6,115 nt of DNA from an uncultured Bacteroidales bacterium (lineage in GTDB: Bacteria; Bacteroidota; Bacteroidia; Bacteroidales; Lentimicrobiaceae), in the NCBI GenBank assembly GCA_937894795.1, contig CALCQV010000125.1, positions 1 to 6,115 on the forward strand, in the 5' to 3' direction. Positions 1 to 5,762 of this stretch are shown here, one piece after another (position 1 is the stretch's first letter; every line of letters starts with the position of its first letter). Position numbers and translations under genes: made by a program. The notes beneath the pieces are model-generated. The model ran no database searches. It had not been told where the DNA came from and was given only the letters and a program-made list of their open reading frames with translations.

Positions 1-10
1 GGGGGGGGGG
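1..10. other. G homopolymer at the left edge
   Basis: Ten consecutive G residues open the window, and the window also ends in six G (6110-6115). In an A/T-rich sequence this looks more like a sequencing or assembly edge effect than biology. The right-hand run could still be genuine, because it reads in frame as Met-Gly-Gly where the paralogue has Val-Gly. Bases near the left edge should be treated with caution. Confidence 0.5.
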
Positions 11-38
11 TATTGTAACCCGGCTAATTGCTGCACAA

Positions 39-70
39 GCCTGTTAAAACACTGCATCAGTAGTACAGGC
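39..70. repeat. Bulged inverted repeat in the left non-coding region
   Basis: GCCTGT (39-44) is matched by ACAGGC (65-70). Between them ACTG (51-54) pairs with CAGT (58-61) around a three-base loop. The result is a two-part stem with an asymmetric internal loop. There is no adjacent T-run, so it does not look like an intrinsic terminator. It could be part of an RNA structure, the end of an upstream transcript or a mobile-element end, or it could be chance. No recognised RNA family could be assigned by eye. Confidence 0.3.
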
Positions 71-111
71 AAAGACCTGCAATTTTCGGGTAATCTGAAG
101 AGATTTCCTCC

Positions 112-144
112 TTAGTAAAGAGTAAATATTCCACGGAATTTTTG
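112..144 (+). promoter_or_regulatory. Candidate Bacteroidota promoter for the small secreted gene
   Basis: AATTTTTG at 137-144 differs from the -7 consensus TAnnTTTG only in its first base. TTAG at 112-115 is a three-of-four match to the -33 TTTG, with a spacer of 21. A transcript from here would begin near 151, after the ATG at 147 and about 47 bases before the ATG at 198, which fits the later start. The -7 box lies inside the left arm of the palindrome, so a protein bound there would block it. The match is imperfect and this is a suggestion only. Confidence 0.22.
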
Positions 145-160
145 CCATGGCTAAAATTCC
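135..160. repeat. 26-bp near-perfect palindrome upstream of the small secreted gene
   Basis: Reading from the outside in, GGAATTTT (135-142) mirrors AAAATTCC (153-160), and GCC (144-146) mirrors GGC (149-151) around a central AT. Twelve of thirteen base pairs match; only T143 opposite T152 fails. A further ATTCC at 128-132 forms a second, smaller inverted repeat with GGAAT at 135-139. With almost no loop it suits a two-fold-symmetric protein-binding site (operator) better than an RNA hairpin. The T-rich stretch after it (161-180) leaves a role as a terminator for an upstream gene possible. It creates the in-frame ATG at 147, which I do not accept as a start. Confidence 0.6.
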
Positions 161-183
161 ATTTCATTCAATTTTTATTTACT

Positions 184-215
184 CAAAACTATTTGTCATG
201 AAACCAATAACCAAA
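184..215 (-). promoter_or_regulatory. Leftward consensus promoter over the first gene's start codon
   Basis: Read on the minus strand, TTTG (212-215) is followed after exactly 20 bases by TAGTTTTG (184-191). Both boxes match the Bacteroidota consensus perfectly and the spacing is right. Transcription would start near 177 and run leftward through the palindrome, out of the window's left end. The start codon of the rightward gene (198-200) lies in the spacer, so polymerase here would compete with rightward expression. Only short open frames lie downstream on that strand within the window, so the product is unknown. Such a match could arise by chance in A/T-rich DNA. Confidence 0.35.
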
Positions 216-614
216 TTATTGTTAATACTGACTTTTTTGATTGCTACAAGCATAACAGTAAAAGCGCAAGATCCCACCTTCACAGTTAACTGGAATTCCT
301 ATTGTGAAGTTCAGAGCCATGATTCATATTACAAAGTAACCTGGGCTTTTATTTATATTCCAACATCAACTCCGATAGTTCAAGGTTTTAGTGAAAACCT
401 TGGCTTGAATTTGTTATCCTGGTCAAAGTCTATAACTAATTGGGACTGCAACATTGACGATTATCCACTGAAATACAGATTGGTTGTAAAAGTAGAAAGA
501 TATCAGGACGATGATGAAACTATAACCTGCTCAGGTGAAGCACGATCTTCAGAATTAAGATGCAGTGATTTATACAATGGTGTTACCCTCACAGTAAACA
601 TGACCTATCCGTAA
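198..614 (+). CDS. Small secreted protein of unknown function (138 aa)
   Basis: I do not recognise this protein. The chosen start at 198 gives an ideal Sec signal peptide: K3-free basic start MKPITK, a hydrophobic core at residues 7-20, and cleavage expected after VKA or VKAQ (residues 21-24). An in-frame ATG at 147 would add 17 residues before this peptide and owes its existence to a palindrome, so I reject it. The mature part of about 115 residues has alternating hydrophobic and polar residues and many aromatics, suggesting a single beta-sandwich. Four cysteines (36, 84, 111, 122) could form two disulfides in the periplasm or outside the cell. There is no lipobox, no T9SS C-terminal domain and no catalytic motif. 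The gene is A/T-rich like the start of its neighbour. It lies 53 bases upstream of the large surface protein on the same strand, but a strong terminator separates them, so cotranscription is doubtful. Confidence 0.75.
   Translation: MKPITKLLLILTFLIATSITVKAQDPTFTVNWNSYCEVQSHDSYYKVTWAFIYIPTSTPIVQGFSENLGLNLLSWSKSITNWDCNIDDYPLKYRLVVKVERYQDDDETITCSGEARSSELRCSDLYNGVTLTVNMTYP
381..402 (+). repeat. Perfect 9-bp hairpin inside the small secreted gene
   Basis: CAAGGTTTT (381-389) and AAAACCTTG (394-402) pair perfectly around the loop AGTG. A G-U pair (380/403) can extend the stem. It falls in coding sequence for residues around QGFSENLGL (62-70). It has no T-run and is not a terminator. It may affect mRNA stability or simply be chance. 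Confidence 0.4.
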
Positions 615-620
615 TTTCTT

Positions 621-662
621 AAAAACAGGCCAGGAGTTCCCATAGGCGCCTGGTCTGTTTTT
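621..662 (+). terminator. Strong intrinsic terminator after the small secreted gene
   Basis: Fourteen continuous pairs, including one G-U (629/654), join 621-634 to 649-662 around a 14-base loop. The right arm ends in TTTTT (658-662) and the left begins with AAAAA, so the structure could stop transcription in both directions. It begins six bases after the TAA of the upstream gene. It ends only five bases before the ATG at 668, so it also forms the immediate leader of the next gene if any transcript reads through. Confidence 0.85.
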
Positions 663-667
663 AAATC

Positions 668-3600
668 ATGATCATGAAAAATAATTTATTCTTTACAATA
701 CTTTTCTGTTTTTTCGTTTCCGATGTTTATGCCCAAAAGGAATCGAATAATTGGTACTTTGGTGAATATTCCGGAATAGCATTTCCTTCTGGAGTGCCTA
801 TGGCATTATACAATAGTGCCATGTATTCATGGAATGGCTGTTCAACTATCAGTGACACAACAGGCAACCTACTATTCTATACAAATGGCGAAGTAGTATA
901 TAACAGGAACCATCAGCAAATGCCAAATGGGTCGGGGTTGCTTGGGGGAAACGGAACCCAAAACTGCATTATAGTGCCATATCCAGGCAATCAGAAAAAG
1001 TACTATATTTTTACTGTTGGTATAGAGGAAAGCATCCCGCCTTACCCTTGTGTAGGACTTTACTATTCTATTATAAATATGGCTCTTGATGGAGGCCGGG
1101 GAGACATTGAACCATTTTTTAAAAACATGGCATTGTCCAGTTCTGACAAAGCTACTTACAAAATAACAGCTGTAAGACATCAAAACAATACAGATGTATG
1201 GGTTATTGTTCGCAATTTGAGTGCTCCTGATAATGAATATCATAGCTACCTCATCACTCCTGCTGGTATTAACACAATTCCAGTCAGATCTCCCTGTTTA
1301 ACTTATGTCAACGCTACCAGTTCCGGAGGTGGCAGAGGGCAGATGAAAGTTTCTCCCGATGGGAAATTAATTTTTGCATCTATTTATGGCCTTCCAGGCA
1401 ATGAAATCGGATCATTTAATGCAAGTACTGGTGAAATAAATATCTGGTTTACATTTTACCCCAATATAATAAATTCCGAAATATGTGGTGTTGAATTTTC
1501 GCAAGACACAAGATTCTTATACCTCTCTACTTATTATACTTCCATTTACAGCAGGTTAATTCAATACGACGTTTCTCTTCTTCCGGATGAAAGTTCATTT
1601 CTTTCATCAATGAAGATAATTGCTGAACCTGCAGGTGTTGCCAGGGACTTACAGATGGGTCCGGATGGAAAAATATATGTTGCCAGATACAACAAAGAAT
1701 ATTTGGGTGTAATAAATAACCCAGGTGAAGAAGGGATTGCATGTGGATATGACACTTTAGGTGTTTATCTTGGTGGGCGGAAAAGCAGAAACGGATTACC
1801 CCAGTTTATTCAATCTTATTTTTTACGCTTCAGTTTTGAAGGAAATTGTGCCGGTGAGCCTATTCAGTTTACCCCAAACTTTAATCCGGTGCCCGACAGC
1901 ATCCACTGGGATTTTGGTGATCCTGGCAGTGGTGCCAATAATACAACCAATGAGTTAAACCCAGCGCATACTTATCTGCAAAGTGGAATCTATACCGCAA
2001 CTGCCTTTGTAAGGTATCCTGATGGAAGAACTGAAACGGCCACAAGGGAAGTAACAGTAACTGCACTCCCAGAACCTTATCCACTAAGTGATACTGTCAT
2101 TTGCAAGGGAACAACAGTCACCCTGCAGGCTGAAGGCGGATATGATTCATACCTGTGGAGTACTAACCAAACCACTGATTTCATTACAGTGGCAGATACC
2201 GGTTATTATTGGGTTGAAGCAGTAAATACCGAGGGGTGCATTGGAAGAGACACTGTACATGTGGGATGGCATCCACTTCCCCAATTAACCACAGATACCA
2301 TCATCTCTCCCACCACCTGCGGCAACAATATTGGGGCAATAACTGGTGTGAATATAATTAGCGGCACTCCTCCATATAGTATTGAGTGGTTAAATAGCCT
2401 GGGCAATATTGTTGGAACCACAAATGATTTGTATAACCTGGGAGTGGATAATTATTACCTGTGGGTGACCGACGGCAATGGCTGCAGGAATCTCGTGGCA
2501 TCGTGTGCTATTCAGAACTTTAATTCTGATTTGATCATCAGGAAGGTAACTCCTACGCCCTCCTGGTGCAACCAGCCAAAAGGCAAGCTGGAAGTGGAAG
2601 TTCAAGCGGGGTTAAGCGACAGGCTGCTGTATACGATCGACAACTGGACCACCCATCAAACCACAGGAGTATTTGATAACCTGGTGCCTAATCCATATAA
2701 TGTAAAGGTTAGAGACAGCCTGAACTGCGAAGCAGTATATGCTGTTAATCCGGTAATTATCAGTAGCCAGCCGGGGGTTGAAATTACAGGCCATAATGAA
2801 CAACCTGAAATTGATAACCTGGCCAATGGAAGTATCACCATCTTTGCCATTGGTGATAGCGTGACTTATTCGTTAAACGGGCAACTTCCTGCCCAAACAA
2901 GCAATGTATTTGAAAACCTCGTACAAGGACAGTACACCATAGATGTCAGGGATAAGCACGGCTGCGACAGTACACTCTACATCACAATATTACCCCAAAC
3001 CGGCCAGACTTTATTTGCGACAGCCGGTGACACGATGGTATGTAATGGACTTCGCGCTTCAGAACCACTTATGGTTAGTAATTTTAAGGATATTACTTCC
3101 TTTGAAGTGGTCATTAGTTATAACGATGTGCTTGTGGAAGCCACAGGTGTAAATAATATACACAGTGAGCTGGTATCTGGTCTGGAGCCGGTAAATTATC
3201 CCTCGGCCGGAGTGGTAAGGATCAATTGGAATGGGAGTGACCCGGTAACACTGCCTGATAATACCGTGTTATTTGATCTTGTGGTACAGGGAAAAGCTCC
3301 GGGACTTTCAACCATTAACTGGCTGGTTGCAGATAACCAAACCAGGTTTATCAACCACTTTGGAGTGGAGGTTCCAGTGAAAGATTCCATGGGTAATGTT
3401 ACCATTGCACCTAACCCTGAAATATGGGGATTCTATGAAGAAAAGGTATGTGAATTCTCCAAACTTTCTCAGATGGCAATTCCAAGCGGAGGCACAGGAA
3501 CACTTGCAGTCATCTGGGATACCCCAAAGGGTACATTCACGGGTGCATTATATGAAGTTCCCTCTGCCGGTGAGGAGGATTCAGGTTTGTACAGCGTTAA

Positions 3601-4141
3601 AGTCATTGATCAGATGAATTGTATTGACAACGACACGGTTCAGGTTACCGTTGTTTCAAACCCTCAGGCTAACCTGCCTTCAGAAGGTGATACCTTATTT
3701 TATTCGCCGCCTTTTCAATTAATGGCGAGCCCTGGGTATTTCATGTATGTTTGGAATACCGGTGAAAATGCGAATTTCATTAATGTAACAGAGGATGGTG
3801 AATACACATTAATCATAAAAACAGAAGAAGGTTGCGCCGACACAAGTTCTGTAGTGATGATAAATGGATCGGTAATAATACAAGTCCCGAATGCCTTCAC
3901 CCCCAATGGCGACGGCTTAAACGATACCTTCAAACCAATCATCACCAGGCCTGATATGGTAGTACAGTATCACCTCTCTATTTACAACCGATGGGGACAG
4001 CGCTTCTTTGAAACCAGTGATCCTGCAGAGGGATGGGATGGAAAGGATGAATTACCGGGGATTTATAATTGGGTGCTGAGTTATTCCAATCAGATGGGGA
4101 AGAGGTATCAGATGAAGGGAGTGGTGACACTTATAAAATAG
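668..4141 (+). CDS. Giant multidomain T9SS type B surface protein (1157 aa)
   Basis: This is a secreted or surface-anchored adhesin-like protein exported by Sec and then by the type IX secretion system. Residues 1-23 form a signal peptide ending in YAQ. Residues 24-385 are the N-terminal module common in Bacteroidota 'gliding motility-associated' proteins (NNWYFG 27-32, GNLLFY 66-71, NRNH 79-82), with propeller-like strands at SPDGKLIFAS (229-238) and GPDGKIYVA (331-339). A PKD domain follows (390-465; WDFGDP 414-419). Next come an Ig-like domain (467-535), three SprB-like repeats (540-775), a cohesin-like domain (782-915; VSNF..ITSFEVVISYN) and two more Ig-like domains (about 918-1064). The C-terminus is the type B sorting domain (about 1070-1157), with FTPNGDGLND (1077-1086), IYNRWG (1105-1110) and GWDGK (1122-1126). 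No enzyme active site is visible; ligand binding, adhesion or matrix formation is the likely role. Starts at 668 and 674 are both possible; 674 gives a more typical MKNN start. Its outer-membrane partner (PorP/SprF type) is not in this window. Confidence 0.95.
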   Translation: MIMKNNLFFTILFCFFVSDVYAQKESNNWYFGEYSGIAFPSGVPMALYNSAMYSWNGCSTISDTTGNLLFYTNGEVVYNRNHQQMPNGSGLLGGNGTQNCIIVPYPGNQKKYYIFTVGIEESIPPYPCVGLYYSIINMALDGGRGDIEPFFKNMALSSSDKATYKITAVRHQNNTDVWVIVRNLSAPDNEYHSYLITPAGINTIPVRSPCLTYVNATSSGGGRGQMKVSPDGKLIFASIYGLPGNEIGSFNASTGEINIWFTFYPNIINSEICGVEFSQDTRFLYLSTYYTSIYSRLIQYDVSLLPDESSFLSSMKIIAEPAGVARDLQMGPDGKIYVARYNKEYLGVINNPGEEGIACGYDTLGVYLGGRKSRNGLPQFIQSYFLRFSFEGNCAGEPIQFTPNFNPVPDSIHWDFGDPGSGANNTTNELNPAHTYLQSGIYTATAFVRYPDGRTETATREVTVTALPEPYPLSDTVICKGTTVTLQAEGGYDSYLWSTNQTTDFITVADTGYYWVEAVNTEGCIGRDTVHVGWHPLPQLTTDTIISPTTCGNNIGAITGVNIISGTPPYSIEWLNSLGNIVGTTNDLYNLGVDNYYLWVTDGNGCRNLVASCAIQNFNSDLIIRKVTPTPSWCNQPKGKLEVEVQAGLSDRLLYTIDNWTTHQTTGVFDNLVPNPYNVKVRDSLNCEAVYAVNPVIISSQPGVEITGHNEQPEIDNLANGSITIFAIGDSVTYSLNGQLPAQTSNVFENLVQGQYTIDVRDKHGCDSTLYITILPQTGQTLFATAGDTMVCNGLRASEPLMVSNFKDITSFEVVISYNDVLVEATGVNNIHSELVSGLEPVNYPSAGVVRINWNGSDPVTLPDNTVLFDLVVQGKAPGLSTINWLVADNQTRFINHFGVEVPVKDSMGNVTIAPNPEIWGFYEEKVCEFSKLSQMAIPSGGTGTLAVIWDTPKGTFTGALYEVPSAGEEDSGLYSVKVIDQMNCIDNDTVQVTVVSNPQANLPSEGDTLFYSPPFQLMASPGYFMYVWNTGENANFINVTEDGEYTLIIKTEEGCADTSSVVMINGSVIIQVPNAFTPNGDGLNDTFKPIITRPDMVVQYHLSIYNRWGQRFFETSDPAEGWDGKDELPGIYNWVLSYSNQMGKRYQMKGVVTLIK
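737..1822 (+). other. N-terminal propeller-like module of the giant protein
   Basis: Residues 24-385 form one region without the Ig or PKD signature. It holds three stretches typical of beta-propeller blades: SPDGKLIFAS (229-238), FSQDTRFLYLST (277-288) and GPDGKIYVA (331-339). The first hundred residues recur in the gene starting at 5763. Sampled lines are clearly poorer in G+C (about 28-40%) than the middle of the gene (about 40-53%). The fold is inferred from these motifs, and the ligand is unknown. Confidence 0.65.
1835..2062 (+). other. PKD domain of the giant protein
   Basis: Residues 390-465 carry the PKD hallmarks: IHWDFGDP at 412-419, then HTY at 434-436 and SGIYTATAFV at 439-448. 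PKD domains are Ig-like beta-sandwiches used as spacers or for protein and sugar contacts in extracellular proteins. Confidence 0.85.
2285..2992 (+). repeat. Three degenerate SprB-like repeats in the giant protein
   Basis: Three units of roughly 75-80 residues (540-617, 620-700, 703-775) share a closing pattern: hydrophobic-x-N-L, then Y, then V-x-D and a late cysteine. Examples are NDLYNLGVDNYYLWVTDGNGC, shown only as its core YLWVTDGNGC (597-606), with NVKVRDSLNC (678-687) and TIDVRDKHGC (757-766). Similar repeats make up much of SprB, the mobile gliding adhesin of Flavobacterium. The units have diverged widely, so this is not a recent expansion. Confidence 0.7.
3011..3412 (+). other. Cohesin-like domain of the giant protein
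   Basis: Residues about 782-915 begin with GDTMVCNG and continue with MVSNFKDITSFEVVISYN (802-819), then a mid-domain RINWNG (851-856) and LFDLVVQGK (868-876). This order matches the cohesin/carbohydrate-binding beta-sandwich found in many Bacteroidota secreted proteins. No matching dockerin is visible here, so it probably acts as a structural or binding module rather than as part of a cellulosome. Confidence 0.65.
3881..4138 (+). other. T9SS type B C-terminal sorting domain
   Basis: Residues 1072-1157 carry the full pattern of the gliding-motility-associated C-terminal domain: PNAFTPNGDGLNDTF (1074-1088), IYNRWGQRFFE (1105-1115), GWDGK (1122-1126), PGIYNW (1130-1135), and a final strand ending in LIK. 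It directs the protein through the T9SS translocon. Proteins of this class usually depend on a PorP/SprF-like outer-membrane partner, often encoded nearby. Confidence 0.95.
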
Positions 4142-4180
4142 TTCAAAATAGTTCAATGTTGTTCAAGATTGTTGTAGAAT
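4141..4180. repeat. Ten-base-period GTTCAA repeats after the giant gene
   Basis: GTTCAA occurs at 4141-4146, 4151-4156 and 4161-4166, each exactly ten bases after the last. A degenerate fourth copy (GTTGTA) is at 4171-4176. The first G is the last base of the TAG stop codon. The phasing is about one helical turn, so the copies face the same side of the DNA. This could be a protein-binding array or a small slippage-derived repeat; nothing here decides between them. Confidence 0.55.
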
Positions 4181-4207
4181 AGACCAAATATATAAAAAAA
4201 AGATAAA

Positions 4208-4251
4208 TGGGAGCCTTCGGCAGGAATAATGATTCCCGCCGAAGGCTCCCA
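4208..4251 (-). terminator. Intrinsic terminator of the phosphoesterase gene
   Basis: Fourteen perfect pairs (4208-4221 with 4238-4251) are followed by one A/C mismatch and five more pairs (4223-4227 with 4232-4236), closing on the loop AATG. On the minus strand the hairpin is followed by a long T-rich run (complement of the A-tract around 4192-4200), making a classical terminator 24 bases after the stop of the minus-strand gene. On the plus strand no T-run follows, so termination of the giant gene here is less certain, though the strong stem may still protect its mRNA end. Confidence 0.85.
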
Positions 4252-4275
4252 CAAAGCTCCGTTAGTCACTAACCA

Positions 4276-5637
4276 CTAATCCAGCTCCACTTCTTCACTT
4301 TCCTTCAGAAAATGCGTCCCCTTCTGATACTGATAAAGGGCTACCTGAAGTTTGTTCTTGTCGGATTTGACGGGGACTATGGTTACGAAATCCATTTCCA
4401 GGACATCCTGATCGATGTTTGAGTTCTTGTCGCGTGTTTTCTTATCTTCCCATGTGCCTGAATTGGCGTAAATGCATGTTTTCCCGTCGGGATTAGTGTA
4501 GGTTTTAATCATCGGCTGATGGGTATGTCCGAAAACCACAATGCGAACATCAGAATCAGGGTTCTGGAAATACTGAACGTTTGACCTCTCATCGATGAAT
4601 TCGGTTTTTAAACTACCAACCATAGCCTGGTTGATGTTTGAAAAGAATGAAACATTATTATATGCCTGTCGTGTATCCCAGTTTGCCTGAGTGAACAGGT
4701 TGTTATACAGATTCATCCGGATGCTTCCGTCAGTATCGTTCTTTGGGAGAATATCATTGATGGCATAGGTTTTGGTGAGACCGCCGATGTTAGTGGTGAT
4801 AATTGGTTCGTTAAAATCATCCTTCACATATAGGATCGAATCCATGATTTTCTTCCATAACGAATAATAGACAAATTTGCTGGCCTGTTCTGCGTTTGAA
4901 GGATCATTCAGTACAACCGGTTCCATTTTTGTAGCGTCCTCAATAGTGGTAGGATTGGTGAAAGAATTGGCTGCGATTCGCGCGAAGAAATATCCCGGTG
5001 GCATAATTGATTCAGGAGCTTCTTCAATTTCATCCGGTGTCATGGCACAAAAGAAATCATACCGGTGGCCGTGTTCGATCGCTATTTGCGGATAATTATC
5101 GGGATGATAGGTACCGAGGGCATTCTTTTCACCTCCATCGCGGGCCTGGTTAATGCCCGGCAACGCAATGTCAATATTCTCGGGGGTAAATCCCATATCG
5201 TGATTTCCGGGGATATATGTTACTTTTACTTTACCATCCTTAATGATTCCGTTAATGGCATTAAAGACAGCCTGATTGGCAGCAACCGATTTCCTTACAA
5301 AATCGGCCTGGCTTCCGCCGGAATAAGTATCACTTCTAGTGGGGATGTACCACTCATCGAGCATATCACCACCAATGATCAGTTCTTTAACCGTTGCCGA
5401 CGACCTGATTTCATTTAGGAATTGTTCCAGGCGTTGAAGGTGTTTGACATTTTCGGAGTACGACAAGTCATTTCCAAGATGCAGGTCACTGATTACAACG
5501 ATTTTATCGCGCTCAGCGTTACTGCTCTCACTCATTGAATCGAATGGATTAATTGCATTTTCATCATTTTCTTTGCACGATACGTTCAAGAGTGCAAAAG
5601 CCATTAAAATTAATAGCAGTTTGGTTTTGTTAAACAT
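4276..5637 (-). CDS. Calcineurin-like metallophosphoesterase lipoprotein (453 aa)
   Basis: A metal-dependent phosphoesterase with every signature of the calcineurin-like superfamily: D-x-H in SDLHLGND (50-57), GGDMLDEW (89-96), PGNHD (143-147), EHGH (188-191) and GHTH (370-373). The expected two-metal ligands are D51, H53, D91, N145, one of H189/H191, H371 and H373. The motif style (SDLHL, GHTHQP) resembles the LpxH branch. At 453 residues it is much longer than LpxH, with a large insert at about 195-360, and it carries an export signal, so lipid A synthesis is unlikely. The substrate is unknown; an extracellular nucleotide, phospholipid or phosphodiester is plausible. The N-terminus is a lipoprotein signal with lipobox NVSC and acylated C21. 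CKENDEN follows, whose early Lys and acidic residues resemble the lipoprotein export signal for surface display in Bacteroidota. It is a single gene, divergent from the truncated surface gene and convergent with the giant one. Confidence 0.93.
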   Translation of the reverse strand: MFNKTKLLLILMAFALLNVSCKENDENAINPFDSMSESSNAERDKIVVISDLHLGNDLSYSENVKHLQRLEQFLNEIRSSATVKELIIGGDMLDEWYIPTRSDTYSGGSQADFVRKSVAANQAVFNAINGIIKDGKVKVTYIPGNHDMGFTPENIDIALPGINQARDGGEKNALGTYHPDNYPQIAIEHGHRYDFFCAMTPDEIEEAPESIMPPGYFFARIAANSFTNPTTIEDATKMEPVVLNDPSNAEQASKFVYYSLWKKIMDSILYVKDDFNEPIITTNIGGLTKTYAINDILPKNDTDGSIRMNLYNNLFTQANWDTRQAYNNVSFFSNINQAMVGSLKTEFIDERSNVQYFQNPDSDVRIVVFGHTHQPMIKTYTNPDGKTCIYANSGTWEDKKTRDKNSNIDQDVLEMDFVTIVPVKSDKNKLQVALYQYQKGTHFLKESEEVELD

Positions 5638-5673
5638 AAAAAGTGGTATAAGTTAGTAGCCGGGGGTTTACTT

Positions 5674-5689
5674 TAGTGCATTATAGTGC
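5674..5689. repeat. TAGTGC direct repeat at the phosphoesterase transcription start
   Basis: TAGTGC at 5674-5679 and 5684-5689 is repeated with a ten-base period. It lies just downstream of the predicted -7 box of the minus-strand gene, about where transcription would begin. The position suits an operator that blocks initiation, but two short copies can also be chance. Confidence 0.35.
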
Positions 5690-5693
5690 GAAA

Positions 5694-5725
5694 CAAAAGT
5701 AGGAAAATTTGATTAACACACCAGT
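5694..5725 (-). promoter_or_regulatory. Promoter of the phosphoesterase gene
   Basis: On the minus strand TACTTTTG (5694-5701) is an exact match to the Bacteroidota -7 box TAnnTTTG. The sequence 20 bases upstream is ACTG (5722-5725), a weak -33 match. Transcription would begin near 5687-5689, giving a leader of about 50 bases with no Shine-Dalgarno sequence, normal for the phylum. For the opposite gene the best candidate is AAAATTTG at 5704-5711 (one mismatch), with TATATTTA at 5738-5745 as an alternative. Neither has a good -33 box. Confidence 0.6.
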
Positions 5726-5762
5726 CTTTTATTTTCATATATTTACAATCCAAAAAATAACT

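Noticed and set aside
2..115. Open plus-strand frame from the left edge to TAG at 113-115
   Set aside because: It begins in the G homopolymer, is rich in cysteine and low-complexity residues, has no start codon and resembles no protein I know.
147..197. Upstream in-frame ATG giving a 155-residue version of the small secreted protein
   Set aside because: It lies at the centre of the palindrome, would put 17 residues ahead of a perfect signal peptide, and falls before the candidate transcription start near 151.
872..1243. 123-residue minus-strand open frame inside the giant gene
   Set aside because: It overlaps a strongly supported module with family motifs on the plus strand; its own sequence has no domain, promoter or neighbour support.
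4208..4251. Strong hairpin as a possible repeat or mobile-element end
   Set aside because: Its position 24 bases after a stop codon and the T-rich run on the minus strand explain it fully as a terminator; no target-site duplication or transposase is present.
5065..5418. 117-residue plus-strand open frame inside the phosphoesterase gene
   Set aside because: It is antisense to the essential GNHD and GD motifs of a well-supported enzyme and shows no protein family features.
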